In this document: piece by piece, positions 54,675 to 63,835 of the stretch
Numbering within the stretch: the stretch's first letter is position 1
Layout: every line of letters begins with the position of its first letter
Source: Verrucomicrobiia bacterium
Lineage (GTDB): Bacteria; Verrucomicrobiota; Verrucomicrobiia; Limisphaerales; JAEYXS01
Assembly: GCA_036405135.1 (NCBI GenBank)
Contig: DASWYF010000031.1
Location: 1 to 64,000, forward strand
DNA: 64,000 nt
Reading direction: 5' to 3'
Made by a program: the position numbers and the translations under genes
Notes under the pieces: generated by a model
The model's database searches: none
What the model was told of the DNA's origin: nothing
The model's input: the letters and a program-made list of their open reading frames with translations, nothing else

Positions 54675-55364
54675 CTACTGTTTTGCAAAATACTTCAGCA
54701 TCTTCTCCAATGCCTTCGAGCGATGGCTCAGCTTGTTCTTCACTTCTTCGCCCAATTCTGCAAAGGACTTGTCATATCCAACCGGGATGAACATGGGATC
54801 ATAGCCAAATCCGCCGCCGCCAGCGGGCTTGGTATCCATGCGGCCTTCACATGCACCTTCGAATACCAGTGTGGCCGTTTCCAATTCATCCGCTGCGCAA
54901 GGAGGTGAGGAACATTTCTCCTCTTTCACCAATGGCGTGAGTGCCAGCGCGCAACGAAAACGCGCACTGCGTATTTCCGTTGGCACACCTTGCATAAGAC
55001 GCAGCAACTTGGCGTTATTTTCGCCATCTGGGGAATTGCCCGGCTTGCCGGAATCCAGATTCGCGAATCGCGCGGAGTAGACTCCGGGGGCGCCGTTCAG
55101 CGCATCCACTTCCAAGCCGCTGTCATCTGCGAGCACATAGGCCTCACCCGAAATTTGGGATAATTTCCCGGGCGTCTCCAGAAGCCAGTGCGCCAAGCCC
55201 GCTGACTTCAACGTGGCGTTGCCTCCAAACGTGGTCGCGTTCTCTTCGATCGGCGGCGCGTCAGGAAACTCGACCAGGGAAAGGCAGCGGAAAGAGGGAC
55301 CGAGGATCTGCTGGATCTCTTCCGTCTTGTGTTTGTTGCGCGTGGCCAGAATCAAAGTGATCAC
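54675..55364 (-). CDS. rdgB: RdgB/HAM1 family non-canonical purine NTP pyrophosphatase
   Basis: The 229-residue enzyme shows the Ham1 motifs: ILATRNKHKTEEIQQIL, VLADDSGLEVDALNGAPGVY and GFGYDPMFIP, then AELGEEVKNKLSHRSKAL. It hydrolyses ITP, dITP and XTP to the monophosphates, preventing their incorporation into nucleic acids. It is about 25 residues longer than E. coli RdgB, owing to insertions near residues 65-70 and 150-165 (EEKCSSPPCAADELE). The start codon is GTG 55364. The upstream heme protein gene converges on it. Confidence 0.94.
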   Translation of the reverse strand: MITLILATRNKHKTEEIQQILGPSFRCLSLVEFPDAPPIEENATTFGGNATLKSAGLAHWLLETPGKLSQISGEAYVLADDSGLEVDALNGAPGVYSARFANLDSGKPGNSPDGENNAKLLRLMQGVPTEIRSARFRCALALTPLVKEEKCSSPPCAADELETATLVFEGACEGRMDTKPAGGGGFGYDPMFIPVGYDKSFAELGEEVKNKLSHRSKALEKMLKYFAKQ

Positions 55365-55415
55365 GCTTTAAGAAAATCCGAAATACGCCGGGAACCAAGT
55401 CTAAAGCGCAGTCGC

Positions 55416-56147
55416 TTACAACTGTGTCACCTTCACATTCACTAAAAAGAATCCGCTCTGGCCGTTGCGGCTCACATACACAATCTGGCTGGTGCCGCTG
55501 GCGGTCACTTCAGTGGTCACGATCGTCCCAGAGGGATTTATGGAGAATGGCACCACGTTTTCCGCCCCGGTCAACTGTGCACGAAAACGGATCTCATACT
55601 TTATCCCTGGAGTGGATGTAAAAGTGAGTTCAAGACGATCTGCGCCTGAGGCGGTCACTACTGTCACCCTGTATGCCATATCGGGCAAACTGATCTCCAG
55701 CAAACCATCCGACGCTTGATGAAGTGACTCATACTGCGGCAGAGATCCGCCTATCGCCGGCCCCATGTAAGCAATTCCTTCGTGATTGAAGAGCGAGCCG
55801 TGATTTGTGCAACGAAAGTTCGTGCCATTGGGAACGACCGTGCCGCCGGCATGAGGACATTGGGCACGCATGACGCGATAACCTTCCGTCATCCGGCTGA
55901 TCAGCACAGGATAGTTTGTATCGTAGGCAAGCCCGATGAAACCGCCTACTGCTCCGAGCACGGGGAAATCAGAGGGCTTCACCGTCAGCTTTCCATCGGT
56001 AGCCGATGACATGAGAGCCAGCACCGGTTGCGCCCATGTTTTGGAGCCCAAGCGACAACTTGCGAGACCGGTGAACAAGCCAGCAATGAAATCTCTCCGG
56101 TTCGGCAGGCAAGGCTTGGTCTGGCAAGGCAGCATGCTCAAAAGCAT
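55416..56147 (-). CDS. Tat-exported Rieske [2Fe-2S] protein with beta-rich C-terminal domain
   Basis: The 243-residue protein starts at ATG 56147, with AAGGGG five bases upstream; a GTG start ten codons earlier is possible. It has a twin-arginine signal (NRRDFIAGLFTGLAS). The Rieske domain has ligands in RAQCPHAGGTVV and FRCTNHGSLFN. A C-terminal beta domain (LTFTSTPGIKYEIRFRAQLT ... GFFLVNVKV) resembles the one ending the Kelch protein at 60681-63386. It likely transfers electrons in the periplasm or at the cell surface; no partner oxidase or cytochrome b gene is adjacent. Confidence 0.82.
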   Translation of the reverse strand: MLLSMLPCQTKPCLPNRRDFIAGLFTGLASCRLGSKTWAQPVLALMSSATDGKLTVKPSDFPVLGAVGGFIGLAYDTNYPVLISRMTEGYRVMRAQCPHAGGTVVPNGTNFRCTNHGSLFNHEGIAYMGPAIGGSLPQYESLHQASDGLLEISLPDMAYRVTVVTASGADRLELTFTSTPGIKYEIRFRAQLTGAENVVPFSINPSGTIVTTEVTASGTSQIVYVSRNGQSGFFLVNVKVTQL

Positions 56148-56300
56148 GCCTTGCCCCTTGGAATTCCAGCAAGGCACCTCCGGTCACATTCGGGTGACAA
56201 TTGGCTGTCAAACCTTTCCCCAAAAATTAGCACATACAAAAAACGGGTGCCCCAGTGTCTAGTGACTGACAGGACCAGACGCGAATCATGCGCTCAACCA

Positions 56301-56334
56301 GGGGGCCATAGGCAAAAATTTATGATTGGCCCCC
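56301..56334 (+). other. Hairpin in the leader of the YfhO-like gene
   Basis: GGGGGCCA (56301-56308) pairs perfectly with TGGCCCCC (56327-56334) around an 18-base A/T-rich loop, 42 bases before ATG 56377. No T-tract follows. It could be a translation-control or stability element. Confidence 0.35.
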
Positions 56335-56376
56335 GGCATGGTTTCCTTAATCCTCTGGCACCCGATAGCAGCAATT

Positions 56377-59079
56377 ATGGCAGCAAATAAAAGCCCGCAA
56401 TCCGATACCGGCCTTAAAACTTGGCAATGTCTCGCGCTAGCCTTGGCCGGCCTGCTCGTCCTGCTGCTCATCTCTTTCCATGACGGTCTGGGGGAAGGAA
56501 TGGTGCATTTCAACAATGACGCCCCATATGGCATGATCAAGGCGCGGGAGGATTCGGCCATTGCTGGACTTACCGGGTATTGGGAAAACCTGAACTGGGT
56601 GGGCATTGAGCAGCCCAGCGGCCAGCCAGAACTGGGCAATGCTTATTACTTCCTCACCGGAACCGAGCTGTTCTGCAAAACGTTCCCGGCTTTTTCCCTC
56701 TTTTTTCTGGGGTTCTGTGGCTGGGTCTTGTTCCGCGCGCTCAAGTTTCATCCCGTGGTATGTTTTGCGGGAGCAGTAGCGGCGGCTTATAATACCAACT
56801 CCTTTTCCAATGCTTGCTGGGGCTTGGGCACCTGGCCGATCGCCCGCGGTATGGTCCTGCTTGCGATCGCTGCCCTGTTCAGCTACCGCGAGAAGCCGCA
56901 TTGGTCCAAGCTGGTGCTCGCAGGCGCTGCCGTGGGCTTCAACATCATGGGTGCTTTCGATACGGGGGCGATTTACAGTCTCTATGTGGCGGCCTTTGGC
57001 CTGGCTCTGGCCTTCAGCAAGGCGAGCGAGCCATTGCTCAAGCGCAGCGGCAAAGGCATACTACAAGTCGGGGTGGTGGCCGTTTGCGCGTTCCTGCTTT
57101 CTGCCCATACCGTCATGAACCTTATCGGCACCCAGGTGCAAGGTGTCGTCGGCATGGAGCAGACGGAGCAGGCTAAACAGGAACGCTGGAAGGGCGCCAC
57201 ACTTTGGAGCTTCCCGAAGATCGAAACCCTCAGGCTCGCTGTGCCAGGCATGTTCGGTTATCGCATGTCAGAAAGTCAGACAGCCAAGCCTGCTGATTAC
57301 TGGGGTACAGTCGGAGCGCAAGACGATGCTCCCTATACCCGCTATTCCGGTTCTGGCGAATATGCTGGCTTGCTGGTATTGCTGCTGGCCGCATGGGCTT
57401 TGGGGCAAAGCCTGCGACGCGATGGAAAAGAGCTTTCCGGCGATAATGACAAATATGTCATCTGGTTTTGTGCGATCGCCGGCTTCATCGCCCTGCTCCT
57501 CTCATACGGGCGCTTTGCACCGTTTTACCAGATCATCTACAAACTGCCTTTCTTCTCCACCATCCGGAATCCCATCAAATTCACCAACCCTCTGCACATC
57601 TCGCTACTGATCCTGTTCGGCTACGGGCTGAACAATCTGGTGAAATCCTACTTCTTCACCAGCAAAGGAGAAACCCTGTCTTGGGGGGCTGCGTGGGTGG
57701 CATTTAAGAAAATGTCTGATCAACACGCCAAGAAACTCCTGTATGGTGGAATCGTGCTCCTGGGTGTTTGCGGACTGGCCGGGTTGATCTATTCCTCTTC
57801 CTCTGCGGAATTGGTCAGCTATCTGGAAAAAGCCCGTTTCACCCCGGAATCCGCCAAGACACTGGCTGCCTACAGCGCCAAGGAAGTCTTCATAGCATTG
57901 ATGTTTTTCGCTGCTTCCCTGCTGGTGATCTGGGGCGGGATGAGCGGCTGGCTAAAGCCCCGGCTCGCCTTGGGGATACTGGTGGCGCTGCTGGCGGTGG
58001 ACTTCGTCCGCGCCAATATGCCCTGGGTGAATTTCTATGACTACCGGTATCGCTACGCCTCCAATCACGTCATTGATTTCCTGAAGTCGCAATCCCCTTA
58101 TTGGCGGAACGCCACCGAAGTTTCTCCCTTGAGCCGCAGTTACCTCCTCACGCCAGAAGCCAATCACTTCGGCGGAGTGTTCAGCGCATGGCTGCAGAAC
58201 CAATATCAGTATTACCAGATACAGTCGCTTGACATCATCCAGATGCCCCGCCCGCCGGTGTTGGAACTCAATTACATCATGAATTTCAAACCGACAGATA
58301 ACACCACCGGCAGCGACCTGTACAAGCTCAGCCGCGTCTGGGAGCTGACCAGCACGCGGTATCTGGTCGGCCTCGAAGGTTATCTGCCCATCCTGAACCA
58401 GCAGTTCGACCGCGGTCGCAACCGTTTCAGCATCAAGGAAAAATTCCAGTTCACCGCCAAGCCTGGTGCTACGGGAAACATCGGCCAATACGATGTCACC
58501 ACCGCCCCTTCGGACAAAGGCCCTTTGGCCATCTTCGAGTTCACGGGCGCCCTGCCCCGAGCCCACATCTATACCCAATGGGAAAGCGGCATGAGCAACA
58601 GCATCCTTTACACAAACATGGGTGCCGTGACGACCAATGAAGCCGCCCTGCCGATGATCGCCGCGCCGGATTTTGACCCTCAGATGAAAGTGCTGATCTC
58701 AGAAACCATTCCGGCACCTGCCTCTTCACCCGCGAAAGAAGGTATGACCAATCGCGTCAGCGACGTGAACATCCAATCGCGCAGCGTGAGCATGAAGGTT
58801 GAGGTGGCACAAGATTCCGTGCTGCTCCTCAACGACCGTCACAGTCCCAACTGGCACGTGTATGTGGATGGCGCGGAACGTCCGCTCTTGCGGGCGAATT
58901 ACCTCATGCGCGCCGTACAGTTGAAGCCGGGTGACAAGGAAGTGATCTTTAAGTTCGAGCCCACCGCCAAGTATCTCAAGATCACTGTCGCCTCGATGGC
59001 AGTTGCCCTAGGCTTGCTCGTGTGGTGGCCATTGCGCGAAAAAAGACAGGCTGCCTCCCCGGAACCTGCTGCCAAATAG
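56377..59079 (+). CDS. Large YfhO/GT-C-like integral membrane protein
   Basis: The 900-residue protein has about 12-13 membrane helices in its first ~580 residues, for example LALALAGLLVLLLISF and the first periplasmic loop HFNNDAPYG, which carries the acidic motif typical of GT-C glycosyltransferases. A C-terminal periplasmic beta-rich region (about 600-870) and a last helix (ITVASMAVALGLLVWWPL) follow. The part ending HSPNWHVYVDGAERPLLRAN is characteristic of YfhO-family proteins, which in Gram-positive bacteria glycosylate wall or lipoteichoic polymers. An envelope glycosyl transfer role is inferred. ATG 56377 is chosen over a start at 56326, which lies inside the leader hairpin. The methyltransferase gene follows without any gap. 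Confidence 0.8.
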   Translation: MAANKSPQSDTGLKTWQCLALALAGLLVLLLISFHDGLGEGMVHFNNDAPYGMIKAREDSAIAGLTGYWENLNWVGIEQPSGQPELGNAYYFLTGTELFCKTFPAFSLFFLGFCGWVLFRALKFHPVVCFAGAVAAAYNTNSFSNACWGLGTWPIARGMVLLAIAALFSYREKPHWSKLVLAGAAVGFNIMGAFDTGAIYSLYVAAFGLALAFSKASEPLLKRSGKGILQVGVVAVCAFLLSAHTVMNLIGTQVQGVVGMEQTEQAKQERWKGATLWSFPKIETLRLAVPGMFGYRMSESQTAKPADYWGTVGAQDDAPYTRYSGSGEYAGLLVLLLAAWALGQSLRRDGKELSGDNDKYVIWFCAIAGFIALLLSYGRFAPFYQIIYKLPFFSTIRNPIKFTNPLHISLLILFGYGLNNLVKSYFFTSKGETLSWGAAWVAFKKMSDQHAKKLLYGGIVLLGVCGLAGLIYSSSSAELVSYLEKARFTPESAKTLAAYSAKEVFIALMFFAASLLVIWGGMSGWLKPRLALGILVALLAVDFVRANMPWVNFYDYRYRYASNHVIDFLKSQSPYWRNATEVSPLSRSYLLTPEANHFGGVFSAWLQNQYQYYQIQSLDIIQMPRPPVLELNYIMNFKPTDNTTGSDLYKLSRVWELTSTRYLVGLEGYLPILNQQFDRGRNRFSIKEKFQFTAKPGATGNIGQYDVTTAPSDKGPLAIFEFTGALPRAHIYTQWESGMSNSILYTNMGAVTTNEAALPMIAAPDFDPQMKVLISETIPAPASSPAKEGMTNRVSDVNIQSRSVSMKVEVAQDSVLLLNDRHSPNWHVYVDGAERPLLRANYLMRAVQLKPGDKEVIFKFEPTAKYLKITVASMAVALGLLVWWPLREKRQAASPEPAAK

Positions 59080-59856
59080 ATGTCAGACTCCTCTTCATCA
59101 CATCAGGAATCCTACCGGCAGAACGAAGCCTACGCCGAGTTTCTCTCCGGTTGGGATGCCGGCTTCTACGCCAAGTACGCTGATACCTTGCGGCCTGCCA
59201 ATGCCGGGGGGCGGGTGCTGGATGTAGGCTGTGGAGTCGGCCAGGTGGTGAACCGCTTGCAAACCGCCGGTTATGAGGCTCACGGTGTGGATGTCTCGGA
59301 GCCGAACATCCAACGCGCGGTGAAATTCAGTCCTCGCTGCCAGCTCTATGACGGGCGCAAGCTGCCCTTCCCTGATGGCTTCTTCGATTCTGCTGGTGCA
59401 TTGAATGTCTTGGAGCATGTGGAAGAGCCCGAACTGTTCATCCCTGAGCTTGTGCGCATAGTGAAACGCGGCGGCAAGATCGTGCTCTCCAGTCCGAACT
59501 TCTTTCGCGTGCTCGGTTTCAAAGATTACCATCCCCGAATGCGCGGCATCGGGCAGAAGTGGAGCAACTTCCAACGCTTACAGGAAAAGCGCCGTCAGAT
59601 CCGCGAGACTCCCGAGCAAGTGCGCTTTGACCGCATGGAACCCATCAAACGGGAAGCTTTTCAACCGGACGATGATGCCATCATCGCCACGAATCCGCTG
59701 GAGATGAGCTTCTTTCTGGAACGCGCCGGTTGTCGCGTGGAGAGTGTTTCCTGCACGGATCGTTATGTGGCCGCGCCAGTCGAGTTCGGGTTGAATCTCG
59801 GTCCTTGGCGCTGGGGCATGTTCAATGCCTTCCTCATCGCCACCAAGATCAAGTGA
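59080..59856 (+). CDS. SAM-dependent methyltransferase (class I)
   Basis: The 258-residue enzyme has the Rossmann motifs VLDVGCGVGQVVNRLQ (motif I), HGVDVSEPNI (motif II) and FDSAGALNVLEHVEEPELFI followed by RIVKRGGKIVLSSPNFFRV. It resembles Methyltransf_11 enzymes acting on lipid or sugar intermediates. It starts directly after the stop of the YfhO-like gene, so the two are co-translated. A shared job on an envelope glycan or lipid is inferred. It converges on the Nif3-like gene with one base between stops. Confidence 0.88.
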   Translation: MSDSSSSHQESYRQNEAYAEFLSGWDAGFYAKYADTLRPANAGGRVLDVGCGVGQVVNRLQTAGYEAHGVDVSEPNIQRAVKFSPRCQLYDGRKLPFPDGFFDSAGALNVLEHVEEPELFIPELVRIVKRGGKIVLSSPNFFRVLGFKDYHPRMRGIGQKWSNFQRLQEKRRQIRETPEQVRFDRMEPIKREAFQPDDDAIIATNPLEMSFFLERAGCRVESVSCTDRYVAAPVEFGLNLGPWRWGMFNAFLIATKIK

Positions 59857-59857
59857 T

Positions 59858-60631
59858 TCACAGCCCCGATGGGTGATCGATGAAACTCCACGGCACTCCG
59901 CATTTCTTCGAGAGATGCGCTGAGAGCGCTTTCACTCCAAATGTTTCAGTGGCGTAGTGCCCGCCGTAAATCACATTCACTCCCAATTCTTCCGCCAGCG
60001 GAAAAGTCCAGTGTGGCCCTTCTCCCGTGATGAACGTATCCACACCTTCAGCCGCCGCCTTCTTCACCTCGGCTCCGGCTCCGCCCGTCACCACGCCGAT
60101 GTTCCGGCAGATCTCCGGTCCGCACGCGAGCACAGTCGTCTTGCCACCGACCGCCTTTTGCACCCGCGTATCCAATTCCTCCCGGCTGATCTTCGTCGCT
60201 GACTTCAGCCCCAAGTATCGCTTCTTCTCAAAGAAAAACGGCATCATTTTCTTCAAACCAAGCGCCGCGCAAAGTTGTGCGTTGTTCCCCAGCTTCGCAT
60301 GCAGGTCCAACGGCAGGTGCGAACTGTAAACCGCTACGTTTCCCTCCAGTAACAGGCGCATGAGCTCATAGCGCTTCCCCGTCCACGGATGCGATGGCGA
60401 CCAGAATAATCCGTGATGCACGATGAGCAGATCAGCTTTCGCTGCGATCGCCTTGCGGACGGTCGCAATGCTGCCATCCACGGCAGCGGCGATCTTCGTA
60501 ACCTTGCCGGTGTTTTCCACCTGCAAGCCGTTCACCGCCCCGGGGTAATCTTCCACGTTTGCCGTATCCAGCAACTCGTCACAATACCCCGTCAGCTTTC
60601 GCAGTTCCACACTTTGCATGGTGTTCTCCAT
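59858..60631 (-). CDS. Nif3/YbgI family dinuclear metal protein
   Basis: The 257-residue protein matches the Nif3-like (DUF34) family: YPGAVNGLQVEN, metal-site strands LLIVHHGLFWSP and YSSHLPLDLH, then GVDTFITGEGPHW and YGGHYATETFGVKAL. The family forms toroidal hexamers with two metal ions per subunit; a GTP cyclohydrolase-related label is common but the reaction is not settled. The start is ATG 60631; ATG 60619 is an alternative. It lies 49 bases downstream of the Kelch gene on the same strand. Confidence 0.92.
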   Translation of the reverse strand: MENTMQSVELRKLTGYCDELLDTANVEDYPGAVNGLQVENTGKVTKIAAAVDGSIATVRKAIAAKADLLIVHHGLFWSPSHPWTGKRYELMRLLLEGNVAVYSSHLPLDLHAKLGNNAQLCAALGLKKMMPFFFEKKRYLGLKSATKISREELDTRVQKAVGGKTTVLACGPEICRNIGVVTGGAGAEVKKAAAEGVDTFITGEGPHWTFPLAEELGVNVIYGGHYATETFGVKALSAHLSKKCGVPWSFIDHPSGL

Positions 60632-60680
60632 GCCATGCCTTGCATCTCAGGCAAAGCTATTTCACCCTCTAAACGAAGGT

Positions 60681-63386
60681 TTACAGTTCAATCGGCTCAA
60701 CCTTGTAGAAGCCGGTGTCAGTCTCCGAAAGGATATCGGCATACACGCCTTGCTTGCCTGTCGGAGTGACTATCCCCACTTCTTCCCAAGCCGGATCGTT
60801 GATATTCGTCTTCCTCAGGACGCGATAGCTCACGCCTGGAACACTGCGCCAGACGACTGTCGGCGTCATGCGGATTCCCAGCGCAAACCCGGAGAATGGA
60901 TCCAGCGGATTCGTCTCATCTTCAAATTCCTTCTGGTTCGTGCTGCCGTCATCATCCGGGTCAGCCTTCAGCAATGCATTCGGATTGTGCCGGTAATGTT
61001 CGCCAAAATATTCCGCGAGCCATTCCGAGCTGACACCCGTGATGTCTTTCGGCGAATAGCTATAGATCTGGGAACTATGCTCAACTCCTGTGTAACCGCC
61101 GTAGACCAGCACACTGGCTCCGGTCCACACCGCATGATGATGGACGCGGGCGGACGGCGCATTCGTCGTCGTCAGCAAAGACCACTTATCCGTCACCGGA
61201 TTGTAGATGCCGCCCGTGTTCAAGAATCCCGAATTGTTGAAAGCACCGCCGAATACGAACATCCGGTCACCCGCCCACGTCAACGCATGCCGGTTGCGGG
61301 CCGAGGGTGCATTCACCGTGGACATAGTCGTCCATGTATCTGTCGTCGGGTTGTAACGCGCACCGTCGTTATAAGACGCCGTTAAACCTTGGTTCGCACC
61401 GCCCCATACGATCATCTCCGTGCCCGTCCACGTTGTTTGGAATAACCAAGTGCGCGCTGACGGCGCATTCACACTGGAGACAGCCCGCCACGTATCCGTC
61501 TCAACATTGTAAGCTGCACCATCACCCAATGCTCCCGCTGAGCCAGAACCGCCCCATACCACTAGCTCAGCGCCGCTCCAAGCGTGAGCCGGCAGGCAAC
61601 GCGCAATTGGCGCACCGACAGAAGCGAGCGCACGCCAGCTATCCGACTCCGGATTGTAGATAGCTCCGTCATTGAGATAGGTACCGTTCGAGACACCACC
61701 CCATACGATGACTTCCTCTCCCGTCCACGCGATCGCTGGATAACTCCGTGCCGAAGGCGCACCTACCGTGGACATCACGTGCCATGTATCCGTCTTCGGA
61801 TCATAACGGCCGCCAGAATTCAACTGCGCGCCGTTGTATCCACCCCAGACGATGAACTCCGTCCCTGTCCACACACCTGCATGCTGCGAACGGTTTTCCG
61901 GTTTGTCCACCTCACTCATCGGCGTCCAAGTGTTGCTCGCTGGTGAATAACGCGCACCGCTATCGTAAGAAACTCCAAAACCCTCGCCACCCCAGATCAA
62001 CAATTCCTTGCCCGTCCATGCGGAAACATAGATAGAGCGACCCGGCACTTCCGTATTATTTGCACGCTGCAACCATTCACCCATCATCGGCACAGAGCTG
62101 GTGCTATTCGGATCACTTCCACCGTCGAACTCCACCAGATTGTTGAACCCATCTCCATCCGGGTCAGCATACTCTGCTGCTGCCGGTTGATGACGGAAAT
62201 AGCCGCCAAAATTCTCTGCCAGCCATTGGCTCATGATCACTTGATAATTGAATGAAGGCGAATAGCTCGTGCAGTCTTGGTTATGACCGGAACCATTGTA
62301 ACCGCCATACACCAGCACACTTGCTCCCGTCCACACCGCTGAATGATGCACCCGGGCTCCTGGTGCACCAGTCGTCGTCATCGGGGCCCAAGTGTCCGTC
62401 ACCGGGTTATAGGAAGCCCCGGTATTCGAGTATGTCCCCGTCCCTGCGCCGGTCGCCCCACCGAACAAAACCATTTCCTTGCCTGTCCACGCCATCGCCG
62501 CGCGGTTGCGACCGCTCGGCGCTCCTGTGGAAGACATCGTCGTCCACGTATCCGTCGTCGGATTGTAGCGCGCACCATCGTTAAACGTCTGCGATAAAGC
62601 CAGATTACCACCACCCCACACGATCAATTCCGTCCCCGTCCAGACCGGCGTCAAAATCCAAGTCCGCGCGGAAGGAGCGTTGACCGAAGATACCGGACGC
62701 CACGTATCCGTTGCCGGATTGTATAACGCGCCGTCGTTGTGAACGATCGAGTTGTTATGACCGCCCCAAATGAGCATTTCTGTCCCCGTCCAGACCGCAT
62801 TCACGCCACCACGTGCGGAAGGAGCCCCAGTGGTACTCATCGGTCTCCAAGTGTTATTGGTCGGATTATACAAAGCTCCACTCGCCAGCAATACGTTACC
62901 AGCCCCATGCCCGCTCCAGATGATCATTTCGCTACCGGTCCAGATCACTGCGGCTGCTGAACGCGCCGCTGGTGCACCGGTCGTCGATGTCGCCTGCCAA
63001 GAATCGGTGGAGGGATTGTAACGTCCGCCTGATTGCAGATAGCTCCCATTGTAACCGCCCCAAACGATCATCTCCGTCCCCGTCCATACCGCATTATGCT
63101 GCGAACGGTTCGCTGGCGCATTCACCGTGGAGGTGGCCGTCCAGCTATTGCTCTTCACCAGAAAACGCGCACCCGAGTTGTAGGAAACTCCAGGACCCTC
63201 ACCACCCCAGATGATCATCTCCTGCCCGGTCCACACCGCAGAATGGACTGCTCTTCCTGGAACGACCGTGGCCGCACTACGCCCAAGCCATTCATCTGGT
63301 GTACCCACCGCTTTGGCATTGGTTAAGGCTAAAAATGCCAAACACAACACCATCAGTCCGGCTTTGAGACAGAGTTTGGTATTCAT
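60681..63386 (-). CDS. Secreted double Kelch (2 x 7 blades) protein
   Basis: The 901-residue protein has a signal peptide (LCLKAGLMVLCLAFLALTNA) and two consecutive sets of seven Kelch repeats (HNAVWTGTEMIVWGGYNGS / YNPSTDSW type, ~50 residues each), at about 38-385 and 445-790. Each set is followed by a linker with WLAENFGGYFRH or WLAEYFGEHYRH and a calcium-binding loop (DPDGDGFNNLVEF, DPDDDGSTNQKEF). The C-terminus (VVWRSVPGVSYRVLRKTNIN ... GFYKVEPI) resembles the end of the Rieske protein at 55416. The halves are clearly an internal duplication. AGGAGA about ten bases upstream supports ATG 63386. A surface carbohydrate- or protein-binding role is inferred. Confidence 0.88.
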   Translation of the reverse strand: MNTKLCLKAGLMVLCLAFLALTNAKAVGTPDEWLGRSAATVVPGRAVHSAVWTGQEMIIWGGEGPGVSYNSGARFLVKSNSWTATSTVNAPANRSQHNAVWTGTEMIVWGGYNGSYLQSGGRYNPSTDSWQATSTTGAPAARSAAAVIWTGSEMIIWSGHGAGNVLLASGALYNPTNNTWRPMSTTGAPSARGGVNAVWTGTEMLIWGGHNNSIVHNDGALYNPATDTWRPVSSVNAPSARTWILTPVWTGTELIVWGGGNLALSQTFNDGARYNPTTDTWTTMSSTGAPSGRNRAAMAWTGKEMVLFGGATGAGTGTYSNTGASYNPVTDTWAPMTTTGAPGARVHHSAVWTGASVLVYGGYNGSGHNQDCTSYSPSFNYQVIMSQWLAENFGGYFRHQPAAAEYADPDGDGFNNLVEFDGGSDPNSTSSVPMMGEWLQRANNTEVPGRSIYVSAWTGKELLIWGGEGFGVSYDSGARYSPASNTWTPMSEVDKPENRSQHAGVWTGTEFIVWGGYNGAQLNSGGRYDPKTDTWHVMSTVGAPSARSYPAIAWTGEEVIVWGGVSNGTYLNDGAIYNPESDSWRALASVGAPIARCLPAHAWSGAELVVWGGSGSAGALGDGAAYNVETDTWRAVSSVNAPSARTWLFQTTWTGTEMIVWGGANQGLTASYNDGARYNPTTDTWTTMSTVNAPSARNRHALTWAGDRMFVFGGAFNNSGFLNTGGIYNPVTDKWSLLTTTNAPSARVHHHAVWTGASVLVYGGYTGVEHSSQIYSYSPKDITGVSSEWLAEYFGEHYRHNPNALLKADPDDDGSTNQKEFEDETNPLDPFSGFALGIRMTPTVVWRSVPGVSYRVLRKTNINDPAWEEVGIVTPTGKQGVYADILSETDTGFYKVEPIEL

Positions 63387-63597
63387 CTTATCTTGATCTC
63401 CTGTTAGATGGAATGTCCTGTGACGACTCCTTGGTTGTTAGGAAATATTTTTCAAAATGACTGCTGGCGTGTCCAGCCTAGAATCTTCTCCTTGCCATTT
63501 TTTTGATCTCATCTGAACAAGTCATATCCTTTTTGCACACGCTCAACCCGCTTCTTCTGCCCGTTTGGAAAATGTATTTTATGGGAACAGCAGGGAA

Positions 63598-63632
63598 TGG
63601 CCGCCAGAGTGCATCCTTTGCTTTAGCGGCCA
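63598..63632 (-). ncRNA. Candidate leader hairpin upstream of the Kelch gene
   Basis: TGGCCGC (63598-63604) pairs perfectly with GCGGCCA (63626-63632) around a 21-base loop, containing AAAGCAAAGGATG on the minus strand. It lies about 210 bases upstream of the Kelch start. The loop sequence and a downstream AAGCGGGTT faintly recall c-di-GMP riboswitch parts, but the full consensus cannot be drawn, so this stays a weak candidate. Confidence 0.25.
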
Positions 63633-63782
63633 TCCGACACTAACCCAACTTTCATTTCACCCCTCACCCTCCCTTCTGTCATTTCCCATAATGAACCTTT
63701 TTCACGGTCTTTATATTTTCCACCCCCTGATACCTCCCAAAACCACGCCCAGAATCTCCTTCAAATATTTACTTAACCCCTA

Positions 63783-63810
63783 TTGAATTCCTCCCCGCAC
63801 TCCTTATAGT
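63783..63810 (+). promoter_or_regulatory. Probable sigma70-type promoter of speA
   Basis: TTGAAT (63783-63788) and TATAGT (63805-63810) are separated by 16 bases, with the start codon 26 bases after the -10 box. The predicted leader would be about 19 bases. Confidence 0.55.
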
Positions 63811-63835
63811 GCGCTCGACTTTTGCATCGCAAAAA

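Larger units (their letters stand above)
63387..63835. other. Divergent intergenic region between Kelch and speA genes
   Basis: No gene is seen in these 449 bases. The left part is the leader of the Kelch gene on the minus strand, including its ribosome site (AACAGGAGATC). The middle contains the hairpin at 63598-63632, listed separately. The right part is A/T- and C-rich and ends in the likely speA promoter. Confidence 0.6.

Noticed and set aside
54590-54675. Terminator between the heme protein and rdgB (GTTCTC/GAGAAC arms)
   Set aside because: The stem is six base pairs without a T-tract on either strand.
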